This document shows, one piece after another, positions 15,621 through 23,817 of a stretch of DNA of 64,000 bases. A program made the translations under genes and the position numbers. The notes under the pieces are model-generated. The model was not told the DNA's origin. It did no database searches and saw only the letters and a program-made list of their open reading frames with translations. Within the stretch, counting starts at the first letter, position 1, and the number at the start of each line of letters is the position of its first letter. Origin of the DNA: Salinicoccus halitifaciens (GTDB lineage Bacteria > Bacillota > Bacilli > Staphylococcales > Salinicoccaceae); contig NZ_JAJNCU010000003.1 of NCBI RefSeq assembly GCF_021026095.1, positions 248,001-312,000 of the forward strand. The letters are read 5' to 3'.

Positions 15621-15899
15621 ATGTGGATACTCGTCATCGTACTTGCAGGCATACTCGCAAGCGTCATCAGTGAATACTTGAAGCACCGCAGGAAAATGGA
15701 GCAGATGCGGCTTGACCACATCGATAAGGAAATCGAGCTGGAGCGGATGAAGCAGGAGAACTACCTGCTTGAAAATGAGGAGATGCGCACCGTCCTCGAC
15801 CGCATCAAGGCGGACAATAAACGCCTCGAAGCCCAGAAGGACTCCAAATGGCTGATTCAGGAAACACGCGAACGGCAGCTTGAGGAACGGGACGCGTAA
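15621..15899 (+). CDS. Membrane-anchored coiled-coil protein of unknown function
   Basis: The 92-residue protein has one N-terminal transmembrane helix (WILVIVLAGILASVISEYL) followed by a continuous charged coiled coil from about residue 22 to 90, rich in E, K, R and Q. The topology is short outside and long in the cytoplasm. No family is recognised; similar small proteins accompany PspC or stress genes in Bacillota. It is 13 nt after the glycine-zipper gene and 75 nt before a YflT-type stress gene, with a common terminator at 16631, so an envelope-stress operon is a reasonable but unproven reading. Confidence 0.75.
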   Translation: MWILVIVLAGILASVISEYLKHRRKMEQMRLDHIDKEIELERMKQENYLLENEEMRTVLDRIKADNKRLEAQKDSKWLIQETRERQLEERDA

Positions 15900-15973
15900 A
15901 GACGTCCACCCAGTTTATATGCTGCCGGAATGGGTACTGAAAATTGAATGGATCAAAGACGGGAGGGATGATC

Positions 15974-16630
15974 ATGAGCCGTTTTGAAAAGTTTGCCGCT
16001 GAACGGGATGTCATTGAAAGGATAGAAGCGCTCCGGGACGATGGTTTCCGGGATGATGAGATCACGGTGATTTCAAGGCAGAAGCTGGAATACGCCTATA
16101 TGAAGTTCAGGGATGTCAATTTCAGGGATTCCGAAGGTACGACATGGGATAAGTTCATCTCCATGTTCTCCGATGGCGGCCCTGAAGATAAAGTGCTCGG
16201 TGACCTGGACATCTCCGAAACCGAAAAGGAGCACTTCAAAGAAGCGCTCGACAGAGGCGAGATACTGCTGCTGAAGGACGAGTACGGTGTACGTGAAGAA
16301 GGCTACGTCCGGAATGAGACCCGGGACTTCCATGAAACCCAGCGACAGGATGCGCAGGGTCTTGAATCCGAAGCGATGCGGGATGAAAGGCTGGAAATCC
16401 AGAAGGAAATGCGCCGACGGTATGATGATGCGTCGTATGACTATCCGGATGCATCACGCGCTGCCGGGAAGGAAGAGAAGACCGCCGTCTACCGCAAAGT
16501 GGACGATGGAGAGTACGGCTACAGTTCGAAGCCGTATAAGCAGAAAGACCGCCGGTACGGCAATCTCGACGAAAGCGAGTACGGGTATAAAAAAGTGCCG
16601 GGCAGTGAATACGGTTATAAGAAAAAATAA
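15974..16630 (+). CDS. YflT-type general stress protein with C-terminal EYGY repeats
   Basis: The 218-residue protein has an N-terminal domain (about 1-105) resembling the general stress protein 17M/YflT family: RFEKFAAERDVIERIEAL, then DEITVISR and a late GEILLLKDE strand. The second half is a hydrophilic, charged tail with four copies of a short tyrosine motif: DGEYGYSSKPY, RRYGN, ESEYGYKKV and GSEYGYKKK. I do not know a function for the tail. The start at 15974 has GGGAGG seven bases upstream; the open frame back to 15944 lacks one. In other Bacillota this family belongs to the SigB regulon; no SigB promoter was convincingly seen here. A perfect terminator follows immediately. Confidence 0.82.
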   Translation: MSRFEKFAAERDVIERIEALRDDGFRDDEITVISRQKLEYAYMKFRDVNFRDSEGTTWDKFISMFSDGGPEDKVLGDLDISETEKEHFKEALDRGEILLLKDEYGVREEGYVRNETRDFHETQRQDAQGLESEAMRDERLEIQKEMRRRYDDASYDYPDASRAAGKEEKTAVYRKVDDGEYGYSSKPYKQKDRRYGNLDESEYGYKKVPGSEYGYKKK

Positions 16631-16662
16631 GAACACCGGAAGGCTTCCGGTGTTCTTACTTT
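16631..16662 (+). terminator. Terminator after the YflT-type gene
   Basis: GAACACCGGAAG (16631-16642) pairs with its reverse complement CTTCCGGTGTTC (16644-16655), followed by TTACTTTTA. Confidence 0.88.
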
Positions 16663-16684
16663 TACCCTTGAGGATGTGTGAAGA

Positions 16685-17530
16685 TTGAACCTCGATGCGA
16701 TAGATGTGCTGTTTATGCATTACATCACCGGCAGGACGCCGGATGAAGTGAACAAATATGATTTCTGGCAGCTGCAGTACGGCAGGAGACCGGATGATCT
16801 GCTCAGGCGGCTGATGGAAGCGGGCGTCATATACGAAGACGACAGCCTGCCGGCGACCCTCCCGAAGCTGAGGGTCTTCGAGCTGAAATTCATCCTGAAG
16901 CGGGCCGGCCTGAAGATTTCGGGCAACAAGCCGGAACTGGTGAAAAGAATACTGCAGCATGCCGGGACGATCGATTTCACGGATGTGCCGCTGAAGAATG
17001 TGTATGTCCTCTCAGACAGCCATGCAGACTTTTATTCCGCCACGGGATTTATGAACTTCTTCCACTTCAACGGCAATTTCGACCTGCATGAAGTGTATGA
17101 TTTTTATCTCGAGTCCGGTGAGCCGGATCCCCACCGGACCGCTGTCTCGTTTTTGGAAGGGAAGGCGGCGCGTCATTTACACGATGCCAATAAATACACC
17201 GCAATCAAGGCATATTTCCTCTTGTCGAATTATGCCCTGGAAGAAATGCGGGATATGGAGGCATCCATATATCACCTCAACCATTTCGTGATGCTCATCG
17301 TCCTCCAGACGATGGAGGGCGGAGGCGGTGACGGTTCCGAGCCGCACTTCTATATCGATGCGTACACGCGGTCGCGCTACAGGGCGTATATGGAGGCTGA
17401 AGGGATTGATGCTGGTGATCTGGTCCAGTACCTCACCGTATCCACCGGAGATCTGCCCTACCCGGAAGAGTCCCGCAGAGAGGCGGCGGCACTCATCGCA
17501 AGCTTTATAGAAGCGCCTGATTTTTATTAA
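16685..17530 (+). CDS. SAP domain-containing protein of unknown function
   Basis: The 281-residue protein starts with TTG at 16685 behind GAGGATGTG. Residues about 60-92 form a SAP-like helix-extension-helix (LRVFELKFILKRAGLKISG, then KPELVKRIL), a motif usually involved in DNA binding or protein scaffolding. The N-terminal 55 residues contain YDFWQLQYGRRPDDLLRRLM, seen in related firmicute proteins. The C-terminal two thirds look all-helical and are not recognised. It is probably soluble. Its stop overlaps the stop of the convergent czcD by four bases, so there is no room for a terminator between them and the ends of the two transcripts must overlap. Confidence 0.8.
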   Translation: MNLDAIDVLFMHYITGRTPDEVNKYDFWQLQYGRRPDDLLRRLMEAGVIYEDDSLPATLPKLRVFELKFILKRAGLKISGNKPELVKRILQHAGTIDFTDVPLKNVYVLSDSHADFYSATGFMNFFHFNGNFDLHEVYDFYLESGEPDPHRTAVSFLEGKAARHLHDANKYTAIKAYFLLSNYALEEMRDMEASIYHLNHFVMLIVLQTMEGGGGDGSEPHFYIDAYTRSRYRAYMEAEGIDAGDLVQYLTVSTGDLPYPEESRREAAALIASFIEAPDFY

Positions 17531-18468
17531 TGGACGTGGCCGTGGTGGGAAGTCTCGGTCTGGAAAGCCATGTCGCAGATGATGTCCTCCCCGTGGGCGT
17601 GGTCCCCGCATTCGATCTGGATCGTCACATGGCCGATGTTGTGTTTTTCGAGGCCGTCCTCGATTTTTTCAAGCAGATGCTGGGACTCGTACACCGTCAT
17701 ATCACCGTCCACGACGACGTGGGCGGATAAGGCGTTCATGCCGCTTGTGATCGTCCAGGCATGGAGGTCGTGGATGCCCTTCACTTCATCGATTGCTTTG
17801 ATCCTGGAGACGATCTCATCAAGGTCGACATCGGCGGGTGTGCCTTCCATCAGTACATGGAGCGAATCTCTCGTCACCCGCCAGCCGCTGATCAGGATGA
17901 GCACGGCTACGATGACGCTCGCCAGCGGATCGGCGATGCCCCAGCCGAAGAATATCATAAGGAGTGCGGCAACGATCGCCCCGACCGAGCCGAGCATGTC
18001 GCCGATGACGTGCAGGAACGCCGCCCTCATATTGAGGTTGTCGCCCGTGCTCCCGCTACGCATCAGCATCCATGCGACGAGTATATTGACCGCGAGGCCG
18101 ACCGTGGCAATGGCGAGCATACCGTAGGAAGCGACTTCCGGCGGGTCCTGGAACCTGCCGGCGGCCTCGTAGAATATAAAGCCGGAAATCAAGATGAGCG
18201 TCACCCCGTTGAAGACAGCTGCGAGTATTTCAAACCGTTTATAGCCGTACGTCTTGCTGTAGTTCGCGGCCCGCTCCCCGAGTGTCAGGGCTACGACCGC
18301 CACCCCGAGGGAGATCGCATCACTCAGCATATGCCCCGCATCCGCAAGGAGCGCCAGGCTGTTGGTGAGGAAGCCCCCCACCGCCTCAACGACCATGAAG
18401 AAAGTGATGATCAGGAATGCTATGAAGAGCGTCTTTTTATTTTTATCGTGTGAATGATCATGGCTCAT
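17527..18468 (-). CDS. czcD: CzcD-type cation diffusion facilitator (Zn/Co/Cd efflux)
   Basis: The 313-residue protein has a His-rich N-terminus (MSHDHSHDKNKK), six membrane helices and the CDF zinc site: ALLADAGHMLSDAISLG in helix 2 (D-x3-D; the usual H-x3-D is on helix 5 as H-V-I-G-D). The cytoplasmic C-terminal domain has DLHAWTITSGMNALSAHV and ends in a His-rich tail. It exports zinc, and probably cobalt or cadmium, in exchange for protons. It lies 12 nt behind the CzrA-type regulator gene, forming a czrA-czcD operon repressed in the absence of metal. The gene end overlaps the convergent SAP gene. Confidence 0.95.
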   Translation of the reverse strand: MSHDHSHDKNKKTLFIAFLIITFFMVVEAVGGFLTNSLALLADAGHMLSDAISLGVAVVALTLGERAANYSKTYGYKRFEILAAVFNGVTLILISGFIFYEAAGRFQDPPEVASYGMLAIATVGLAVNILVAWMLMRSGSTGDNLNMRAAFLHVIGDMLGSVGAIVAALLMIFFGWGIADPLASVIVAVLILISGWRVTRDSLHVLMEGTPADVDLDEIVSRIKAIDEVKGIHDLHAWTITSGMNALSAHVVVDGDMTVYESQHLLEKIEDGLEKHNIGHVTIQIECGDHAHGEDIICDMAFQTETSHHGHVH

Positions 18469-18480
18469 TGTGAGTCCTCC

Positions 18481-18780
18481 TTAATCGTGTTTCACGTGGC
18501 TGATCATCTGATCGAGCATCGTCATCACGTGCGCATCATCGTGGGAATAGTAGATCGTCGTCCCTTCCCGCCTCGATTTGACGAGCCTCAAGTTTTTCAG
18601 CGTCTTCAGCTGATGCGACACCGTCGACTGTTTCAAGCCGAGCGTCTCAGAAATGTCGCCGACCGAATGCTCATTATTGAAAAGATAAGTGAGTATCCGC
18701 ATCCGCGTCGGATCCCCGAGTGCCTTGAAAGTCTGCGTCACCCGTTCCATCGTATCGTCATCCAATGTTTTGTAATCCAT
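18481..18780 (-). CDS. czrA: CzrA-type zinc-sensing ArsR/SmtB repressor
   Basis: The 99-residue winged-helix protein shows the ArsR/SmtB fold ([16 protein letters not shown], then [17 protein letters not shown]). Its last helix carries the alpha-5 zinc site in exactly the CzrA spacing: D-x-H, ten residues, H-x2-H (DAH, then HVKH at the C-terminus). That predicts release from DNA on zinc or cobalt binding, not arsenic sensing. The start at 18780 has AGAGGTG five bases upstream; an open frame to 18813 adds an unlikely extension. It precedes czcD in the same direction, and a near-palindromic operator lies just upstream. Confidence 0.93.
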   Translation of the reverse strand: MDYKTLDDDTMERVTQTFKALGDPTRMRILTYLFNNEHSVGDISETLGLKQSTVSHQLKTLKNLRLVKSRREGTTIYYSHDDAHVMTMLDQMISHVKHD

Positions 18781-18813
18781 CTGGTCACCTCTGGTTTTTA
18801 TTATGTATATCAT

Positions 18814-18835
18814 TATATTAACATATGTTCATATA
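18814..18835. promoter_or_regulatory. Candidate CzrA operator
   Basis: TATTAACATATGTTCATA is an inverted repeat with one mismatched pair, placed 35-55 bp upstream of the czrA start. The half-site TGAACA matches ArsR/SmtB operator half-sites, fitting autoregulation of czrA-czcD. Confidence 0.65.
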
Positions 18836-18880
18836 AGAATGAAGCAGGACGGCAGGAAGGTCCACCCTCCCTGCCGTCAA

Positions 18881-20113
18881 TCACGCCTGGTTCCGGAACT
18901 GTGCGTTCTCTTTCAGATGGAACAGCGTCCAAAAGAATGCGAGCAGTAATAAAATGACGGAACCGCCGATATAAAGGTAGGAGAACCCGTATTCCATGCC
19001 GATGATCATAAAGCTCACAAACGGCCCGATGGAGGCACCGACGTCCTGGATGATCGTATAACCCGTCAAAAAGTTCATCGATGTTTTCTCATCATCGATC
19101 GCAATGGCATCATTCAGTGTCGTCATGACGGTGGCACCCGCCATGACAAGCAGTGTGATGGCAATCCAAAAGATGATCGGCAGATCAAAGGCGATCAGCC
19201 CGTACAGCACGCCGGTGAAGACGAGTGAGCAGATGAACAGCGGCACCCTGCCGATCCTGCCGTCCGACCATATGCCGATCTGCCTCGCCAGGAAAGGTTC
19301 CCAGAGCCACCTGCATGATTGAAGGAGGCCGGACAGGAAGGCCGCGCTCACCACCACCTGGAACAGTGAAACGAACTCGCCCCGGCTGCTTTCGATCACC
19401 GAGCTCAATGTGGAGGCGAGGACACCCTGGATCAGCATCGTCATGAAGAATCCGGTGATGCAGACGAGCAGCAGTTTATTCCTGACATGCACCGTTTCGG
19501 CGGCGGTGAATGAAATCCCCGGCATAGGGCCGGCGGTGACCGCCTTCCCGCTGTCTCTTTCCATGTAGATGAGGATGATGAACAGACCGCACAGAGTCAG
19601 GATGCCGAAAGTAACAGCCACCGCCTTCAAACCGATGATCGGGACGAAAATCCCGCCCAGCAGCATGCCGAATAAACTGCCCAGCCGGTGCAGCCCGTTG
19701 TATGTACCCATGGATTTTCCCAGTTCATCCTTTTTTGAATAAACGGAGACGCTCGCCAGGCCGCCGATCCTGAAAAACGACCAGGCGACGCCCCACAGGC
19801 TCCGTAGGATGACCCATGCGATGAAGCCGCTGAAGAGTCCGTATCCCAGAGTGGTGAATGCACCGAGCAGGGTCGCGATGATGAGACCCGTCTTCAGTGA
19901 GATCCGCTTATACAGCCAGCCGACGAAGGGGGCGACGGGCAGTCTGACGAAACGGTTGATCGACAGAAGCACACCCACCTGCCACAGTGACTCAAGCCCC
20001 GCCTGCTCCCAGTAGATCGGCAGGGCGATATACAGCATGGAGTCACCGAGCAGGCTGAGCGCGGTCACCAGCGCGACGACTTTTATCGTGTTCGGGTTTT
20101 TATTCTCCTTCAT
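18881..20113 (-). CDS. Major facilitator superfamily transporter
   Basis: The 410-residue protein has 12 predicted membrane helices in two halves and a central loop around residues 190-210. The MFS motif between helices 2 and 3 is degenerate (VGWLYKRISLKTG). The N-terminus (MKENKNPNTIKVVALVTAL) is cytoplasmic. Its ATG overlaps the stop of the upstream ArsR-family gene (ATGA) with only a weak ribosome-binding site, indicating translational coupling. Control by an ArsR regulator suggests efflux of a toxic metal, metalloid or an organic derivative, but the substrate cannot be assigned. No arsenate reductase or ArsB gene is present nearby. Confidence 0.88.
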   Translation of the reverse strand: MKENKNPNTIKVVALVTALSLLGDSMLYIALPIYWEQAGLESLWQVGVLLSINRFVRLPVAPFVGWLYKRISLKTGLIIATLLGAFTTLGYGLFSGFIAWVILRSLWGVAWSFFRIGGLASVSVYSKKDELGKSMGTYNGLHRLGSLFGMLLGGIFVPIIGLKAVAVTFGILTLCGLFIILIYMERDSGKAVTAGPMPGISFTAAETVHVRNKLLLVCITGFFMTMLIQGVLASTLSSVIESSRGEFVSLFQVVVSAAFLSGLLQSCRWLWEPFLARQIGIWSDGRIGRVPLFICSLVFTGVLYGLIAFDLPIIFWIAITLLVMAGATVMTTLNDAIAIDDEKTSMNFLTGYTIIQDVGASIGPFVSFMIIGMEYGFSYLYIGGSVILLLLAFFWTLFHLKENAQFRNQA

Positions 20114-20466
20114 TTTCCGGCGGAACTTCTTTTTATCCGGGGATTTTGGAAAATGCCGTCTGAAAGCACCGCGCTGATGTTTTCATCATTCAAGGAGTAA
20201 TAATGCCATGTCCCCTTTTTGGTCTGGTTGATCAGACCTGCCCTGAGGAGTATCTTCAGATGATAGGAGAGCTTCGATTGCGCCATCTCCATATCCTCCG
20301 TCAAATCACATACGCATTGTGATTCCAGTGGTGAATCTGCCAGCAGATGAAGTATCTTCAGCCGCTTTTCATCCGCAAGCGCTTTGAATATCTGCTCATA
20401 TTCTTTTAAAGGGTCGCTTTTGACCATATCCTTCTGCATGCTGCATCGCCCGCTTTCCATATCCAT
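20110..20466 (-). CDS. ArsR-family repressor with partial arsenic-type cysteine motif
   Basis: The 118-residue protein has the ArsR winged helix: FKALADEKRLKILHLLADS, then the alpha-3 element QCVCDLTED and MAQSKLSYHLKIL. CVCDL corresponds to the As(III)/Sb(III) site C-V-C-D-L-C of classical ArsR, but the third cysteine is Thr here; a further Cys occurs in the N-terminal extension (GRCSMQ). It therefore may sense a trivalent arsenical, including methylated forms that need two thiols. The start is uncertain: ATGs at 20466, 20460, 20439 and 20427 are all in frame and none has a convincing site. It forms a coupled operon with the MFS gene, behind a palindromic operator. Confidence 0.85.
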   Translation of the reverse strand: MDMESGRCSMQKDMVKSDPLKEYEQIFKALADEKRLKILHLLADSPLESQCVCDLTEDMEMAQSKLSYHLKILLRAGLINQTKKGTWHYYSLNDENISAVLSDGIFQNPRIKRSSAGK

Positions 20467-20489
20467 TCATTCTGATGTGTTCAGTATAT

Positions 20490-20505
20490 ATCAAAAATAT
20501 TTGAT
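20490..20505. promoter_or_regulatory. Candidate ArsR operator
   Basis: ATCAAAAATATTTGAT is a near-perfect palindrome with ATCAA/TTGAT arms, the half-site used by many ArsR repressors. It lies 24-39 bp upstream of the furthest possible arsR start. Confidence 0.65.
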
Positions 20506-20525
20506 GTACAAAGACGGGCCCTTTG

Positions 20526-20540
20526 ATGAAAGCGCTTAAC
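20526..20540 (+). promoter_or_regulatory. cre-like CcpA site upstream of rocA
   Basis: ATGAAAGCGCTTAAC matches the cre consensus WTGNAANCGNWNNCW at 13 of 15 positions by eye and lies 90 bp upstream of rocA. The same core, ATGAAAGCGCT, occurs at the hut promoter, suggesting shared catabolite repression. Confidence 0.5.
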
Positions 20541-20629
20541 TATATGTTTTGCATAATTTACTTTATATGGGGTAGAATAAATGTATGAGCTTACAAAGCG
20601 ATATTTTCATTCAATAGGAGGAATTTTCA

Positions 20630-22174
20630 ATGGTAACGCCTTATAAAGCAGAGCCTGCAACCGATTTCACGGTGGAATCAAACAAGCAGGCATTTCAGCA
20701 AGCCCTGAAACAGGTCAAGGAACAATTTGGTGGAGATTATCCACTCATCATCGGCGGTGAAGAAGTGATGACGGATGATAAGACGACCGTGATCAACCCC
20801 GCCAATAAAGAACAGGTCCTCGGAAATGTTTCAAAATCGAAGCCTGAGCATATAGAGCAGGCATTCGAAGCCGGCGAAGCGGCTTTTGAATCATGGAGCA
20901 CCTGGTCAGCGAAGGAACGTGCCGATCTTCTTTTAAGAATCGCGGCGATCATCCGCCGGCGCAAGCATGAATTTTCAGCACTGATGGTTTATGAAGCCGG
21001 CAAGCCTTGGAACGAAGCTGACGGTGATACGAACGAAGCGATCGACTTCATCGAGTATTATGCGCGTTCATGGATGGATCTTGCGGATGGCAAGCCGACA
21101 ATGGATCGTGAAGGTGAATCCAATAAATATTTCTATCAGCCGATGGGCGTCGGGGTGACGATCTCACCTTGGAACTTCCCGTTCGCCATCATGGCGGGCA
21201 CGACGATTGCACCTGTGGTCGCAGGAAACTCCGTACTTTTGAAGCCTTCCAGCGATACGCCGATCATTGCGTATAAATTCATGGAAGTCCTTAAAGAAGC
21301 AGGGCTCCCTGACGGTGTGGTCAACTTTGTGCCAGGTTCTTCAAGGGACATCGGCGACTATATGGTCGAGCACCACAAGAATCACTTCATCACGTTCACA
21401 GGTTCGAAATCAGTCGGCCTCCACATCACGGAGATAGCGGCCAAAGTCAAGGAAGGACAGCACTTCCTGAGACGCACGATTTCCGAGATGGGCGGCAAGG
21501 ACACGATCATCGTCGATAAGGATGCAGACATCGAAGTTGCAGCCGAGTCGATCGTCCATTCTGCGTTCGGTTTCTCCGGCCAGAAATGTTCAGCCTGCTC
21601 GCGTGCCGTCGTTCATGAGGATGTGCATGATGAGGTGCTCGCAAGATCGATCGAACTCGCGAAGGAACTGACAGTCGGTGACACGACGGAAAACACTTAT
21701 ATGGGACCTGTCGTCAACCAGAAGCAGTTCGACCGCATCAAGGACTATATCGAAACCGGCAAGAAGGAAGGCAAGCTTGAATTCGGCGGTGAAACGGATG
21801 ATTCCACAGGATTCTTCATTCATCCGACGATCTTCTCAGACCTCGACCCTGAAGCGGTCATCATGCAGGAAGAGATTTTCGGACCTGTCGTCGGCTTCAC
21901 TAAAGTGAAGGACTTCGACGAGGCACTGGAAGTTGCGAACAACACCGAGTACGGCCTGACCGGTGCAGTCATCACCAATACGCGTGAGCACTGGCACCTC
22001 GCATGCCGCAAATTCGATGTCGGCAACCTTTACCTGAACCGCGGCTGTACCGCAGCGGTCGTCGGATACCACCCGTTCGGCGGATTCAAACTTTCAGGTA
22101 CCGACCAGAAGACAGGCAGCCCGGACTACCTTCTGAACTTCGTCAACCAGAAAGTCGTTTCAGAAATGTTTTAG
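20630..22174 (+). CDS. rocA: 1-pyrroline-5-carboxylate dehydrogenase
   Basis: The 514-residue length equals that of staphylococcal and bacillar RocA. It is an aldehyde dehydrogenase with [18 protein letters not shown] (active-site Asn), [11 protein letters not shown] (NAD-binding G-S), [11 protein letters not shown] (general base Glu) and [13 protein letters not shown] (catalytic Cys). It oxidises glutamate semialdehyde/P5C to glutamate with NAD in proline and arginine breakdown. The ATG follows AGGAGG with good spacing. It is monocistronic: it has its own leader with a cre-like site and its own terminator. Its product, glutamate, is also the end product of the hut genes found 36 kb away, which carry a similar cre. 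Confidence 0.96.
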   Translation: MVTPYKAEPATDFTVESNKQAFQQALKQVKEQFGGDYPLIIGGEEVMTDDKTTVINPANKEQVLGNVSKSKPEHIEQAFEAGEAAFESWSTWSAKERADLLLRIAAIIRRRKHEFSALMVYEAGKPWNEADGDTNEAIDFIEYYARSWMDLADGKPTMDREGESNKYFYQPMGVGVTISPWNFPFAIMAGTTIAPVVAGNSVLLKPSSDTPIIAYKFMEVLKEAGLPDGVVNFVPGSSRDIGDYMVEHHKNHFITFTGSKSVGLHITEIAAKVKEGQHFLRRTISEMGGKDTIIVDKDADIEVAAESIVHSAFGFSGQKCSACSRAVVHEDVHDEVLARSIELAKELTVGDTTENTYMGPVVNQKQFDRIKDYIETGKKEGKLEFGGETDDSTGFFIHPTIFSDLDPEAVIMQEEIFGPVVGFTKVKDFDEALEVANNTEYGLTGAVITNTREHWHLACRKFDVGNLYLNRGCTAAVVGYHPFGGFKLSGTDQKTGSPDYLLNFVNQKVVSEMF

Positions 22175-22196
22175 GATGTTTTAGGATTTGGAAGCG

Positions 22197-22235
22197 GGAA
22201 CCCCCTTATATCCATGGATATGAGGGGGTTTTTAT
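22197..22235 (+). terminator. rocA terminator
   Basis: AACCCCCT and TATCC pair with GGATA and AGGGGGTT around a CATGG centre (about 22199-22230), followed by TTTTATTTTTC. Confidence 0.9.
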
Positions 22236-22332
22236 TTTTCTTTTTAAATTGAGTTGGGAGCGGGGGGGCGGAGGACGGCTTGTGACATAAGTCATCGCCT
22301 GGGACTGAAGTTGTGTCATTCGGGAACTTGCT

Positions 22333-22585
22333 GTGACACGAAACGCCCGTCACAGACCATCTCATGGCACAAAACACGCTCCCGTGACACGAAATACCTC
22401 CCACAGACCATCTCATGGCACAAAACATGCTTCCGTGACACGAAACACCCTCCAGAGACCGCTTCACGCCACAAAGCACGCTCCCGTGACACGAAATACC
22501 TCCCACAGACCATCTCATGGCAAAAAGCACGCTCCCGTGACACGAAACGTCCACAACAGACCACTTCACGCCACACACAAAAAAC
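22333..22585. repeat. Tandem array, 5 units of exactly 51 bp (array 1)
   Basis: Units begin with GTGACACGAAA at 22333, 22384, 22435, 22486 and 22537, an exact 51-bp period, and the last is partly degenerate. Each unit consists of two related half-units about 25 bp apart (TGACACGAAA and TGGCACAAAA). Degenerate sequence containing GACATAAGTCA and GTGTCATTCGGG extends upstream to about 22280. The array fills most of the 453-bp gap between rocA and a convergent peptidase-fold gene; no credible gene is present. Open frames across it exist only because 51 is a multiple of three. Confidence 0.92.
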
Positions 22586-22627
22586 CCGGACGAGCAGCAC
22601 ACGCTCATCCGGGCATAATTATGAAGT

Positions 22628-23794
22628 TTATTTTCCAACGATCAGGTCGTTATGGTCTTTTGTGAACGGCGTTAGATATTCAAAGCCGTCTTCTGTGACG
22701 AGGATGCTGTCGCCGACCTGGGTGCGGTAGTCTTCAGAGTCCGTACCGCCGTCGACGGCAAATACCATGCCTTCTTCAAGAACGGCTTCGCTGTCCTTGG
22801 CGAGTTCGGGATAGGCGGTGTATGAGAAGCCGAGGGAACGGCCGGCCCTGAATGGTACAGGGTAGCCGTTGTCTTCAATGACGTCTGCATATGCCTTGAA
22901 CACATCTTTGGCGTATGCCCCGGGCTTGATTTCGGATAAGGCCGCTTTCTGTGCTTCTTCCGCAATATCCAGCATCTTTTCGACTTCTTTGTTGATGTCG
23001 CCGACGAATAAAGTGCGGTCGAAGCCGACGAAGAAGTTCTTGAACTCTGCAGTGCCGCAGTGGCAGATGAAGAGCGGCTCACCGTGCTCGAGCTTCGTCA
23101 TGCTGCTTCTGTGATGGGTCATCGTGATGTCGTGGCCGGAGCCCATGATCAGCTTATTGCCGATGCCGGGGTAGTTGAACGGGTCGGCCTCCTGGTAATG
23201 TTCTTCCATCAGTTTTGCGGCGTGGCGGGTACCTGCCTGTTTTGAAGCGAGTTCCACTTCATATTCATATACACCCGGTGCTGCGACTTTCATCGCACCT
23301 TTCAGCATCTCCACGGCCACTTCGCCGGCATGCCGTGCAATCTGTATTTCCTGCGGATCCTTGACGCTCCTCAGCCTGTCGATCTCCTGGCCGATATCGG
23401 ATATACGGTCTTTTGGAATCACTTCACCGATGTAGTCCCAGACGATTCTCGGGAACGACATGTAGTCGACGGCGACTTTATCATTTTTATATTTCTCCAG
23501 ATATTTCTTCAGAGGCGGGCGCCATTCTCCGTCTGTGCCGTCGGTCCACGGGATCACCGTGGCGACATCAGTCTGGCGCTCTGCCATCTCCTCTTCCATG
23601 GAGGGTACGATGAGCACCGATTCCCCGTCCACGGTCTGGATGAAGATGTTCGGCCTGCCCCAATCGATGCCGAGGGCGGCGTGATAGCCTGTCAGGTAGT
23701 ATACGTAGTTCGGGTCCATCACAATTGCGACGGCATCACCCTGCTCCTGAAGTTTGTCGATGACGCGTGACCTTCTCGATTTGAAATCAAACAT
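22628..23794 (-). CDS. M24-family, creatinase-fold hydrolase with altered metal site
   Basis: The 388-residue protein has the creatinase N-terminal domain (residues 1-130, with YVYYLTGYHA) and the pita-bread C-terminal domain (GSGHDITMTHHRSS; FFVGFDRTLFVGD; GMVFAVDGGT; TQVGDSILVTEDG). In metallo-members the ligands are D, D, H, E, E; here the first Asp lies in ICHCGTAEF and is replaced, the first Glu is Asp (VDGG) and the second is Gln (YRTQ). This resembles the non-metal creatinase branch more than Xaa-Pro peptidases. It may hydrolyse a small amidine, amide or ectoine-like compatible solute. It is the last gene of a symporter operon, which could supply its substrate. Confidence 0.82.
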   Translation of the reverse strand: MFDFKSRRSRVIDKLQEQGDAVAIVMDPNYVYYLTGYHAALGIDWGRPNIFIQTVDGESVLIVPSMEEEMAERQTDVATVIPWTDGTDGEWRPPLKKYLEKYKNDKVAVDYMSFPRIVWDYIGEVIPKDRISDIGQEIDRLRSVKDPQEIQIARHAGEVAVEMLKGAMKVAAPGVYEYEVELASKQAGTRHAAKLMEEHYQEADPFNYPGIGNKLIMGSGHDITMTHHRSSMTKLEHGEPLFICHCGTAEFKNFFVGFDRTLFVGDINKEVEKMLDIAEEAQKAALSEIKPGAYAKDVFKAYADVIEDNGYPVPFRAGRSLGFSYTAYPELAKDSEAVLEEGMVFAVDGGTDSEDYRTQVGDSILVTEDGFEYLTPFTKDHNDLIVGK

Positions 23795-23817
23795 TATAAC
23801 CCTGCTTTCGTTTGGAA

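Noticed and set aside
17530-18453. ORFs on the plus strand opposite czcD
   Set aside because: They mirror the czcD coding frame, and the His-rich czcD protein with its CDF motifs is clearly the real product.
18486-18504. parS site (GTGTTTCACGTGGCTGATC)
   Set aside because: One half of the palindrome matches parS perfectly, but about four positions of the other half do not. It lies in the coding end of czrA and is probably chance.
22171-22638. Open frames across array 1 encoding 17-residue repeats (both strands)
   Set aside because: A 51-bp period cannot introduce stops once a unit is open in a frame, so several frames stay open at once. None has a ribosome-binding site or plausible protein character.
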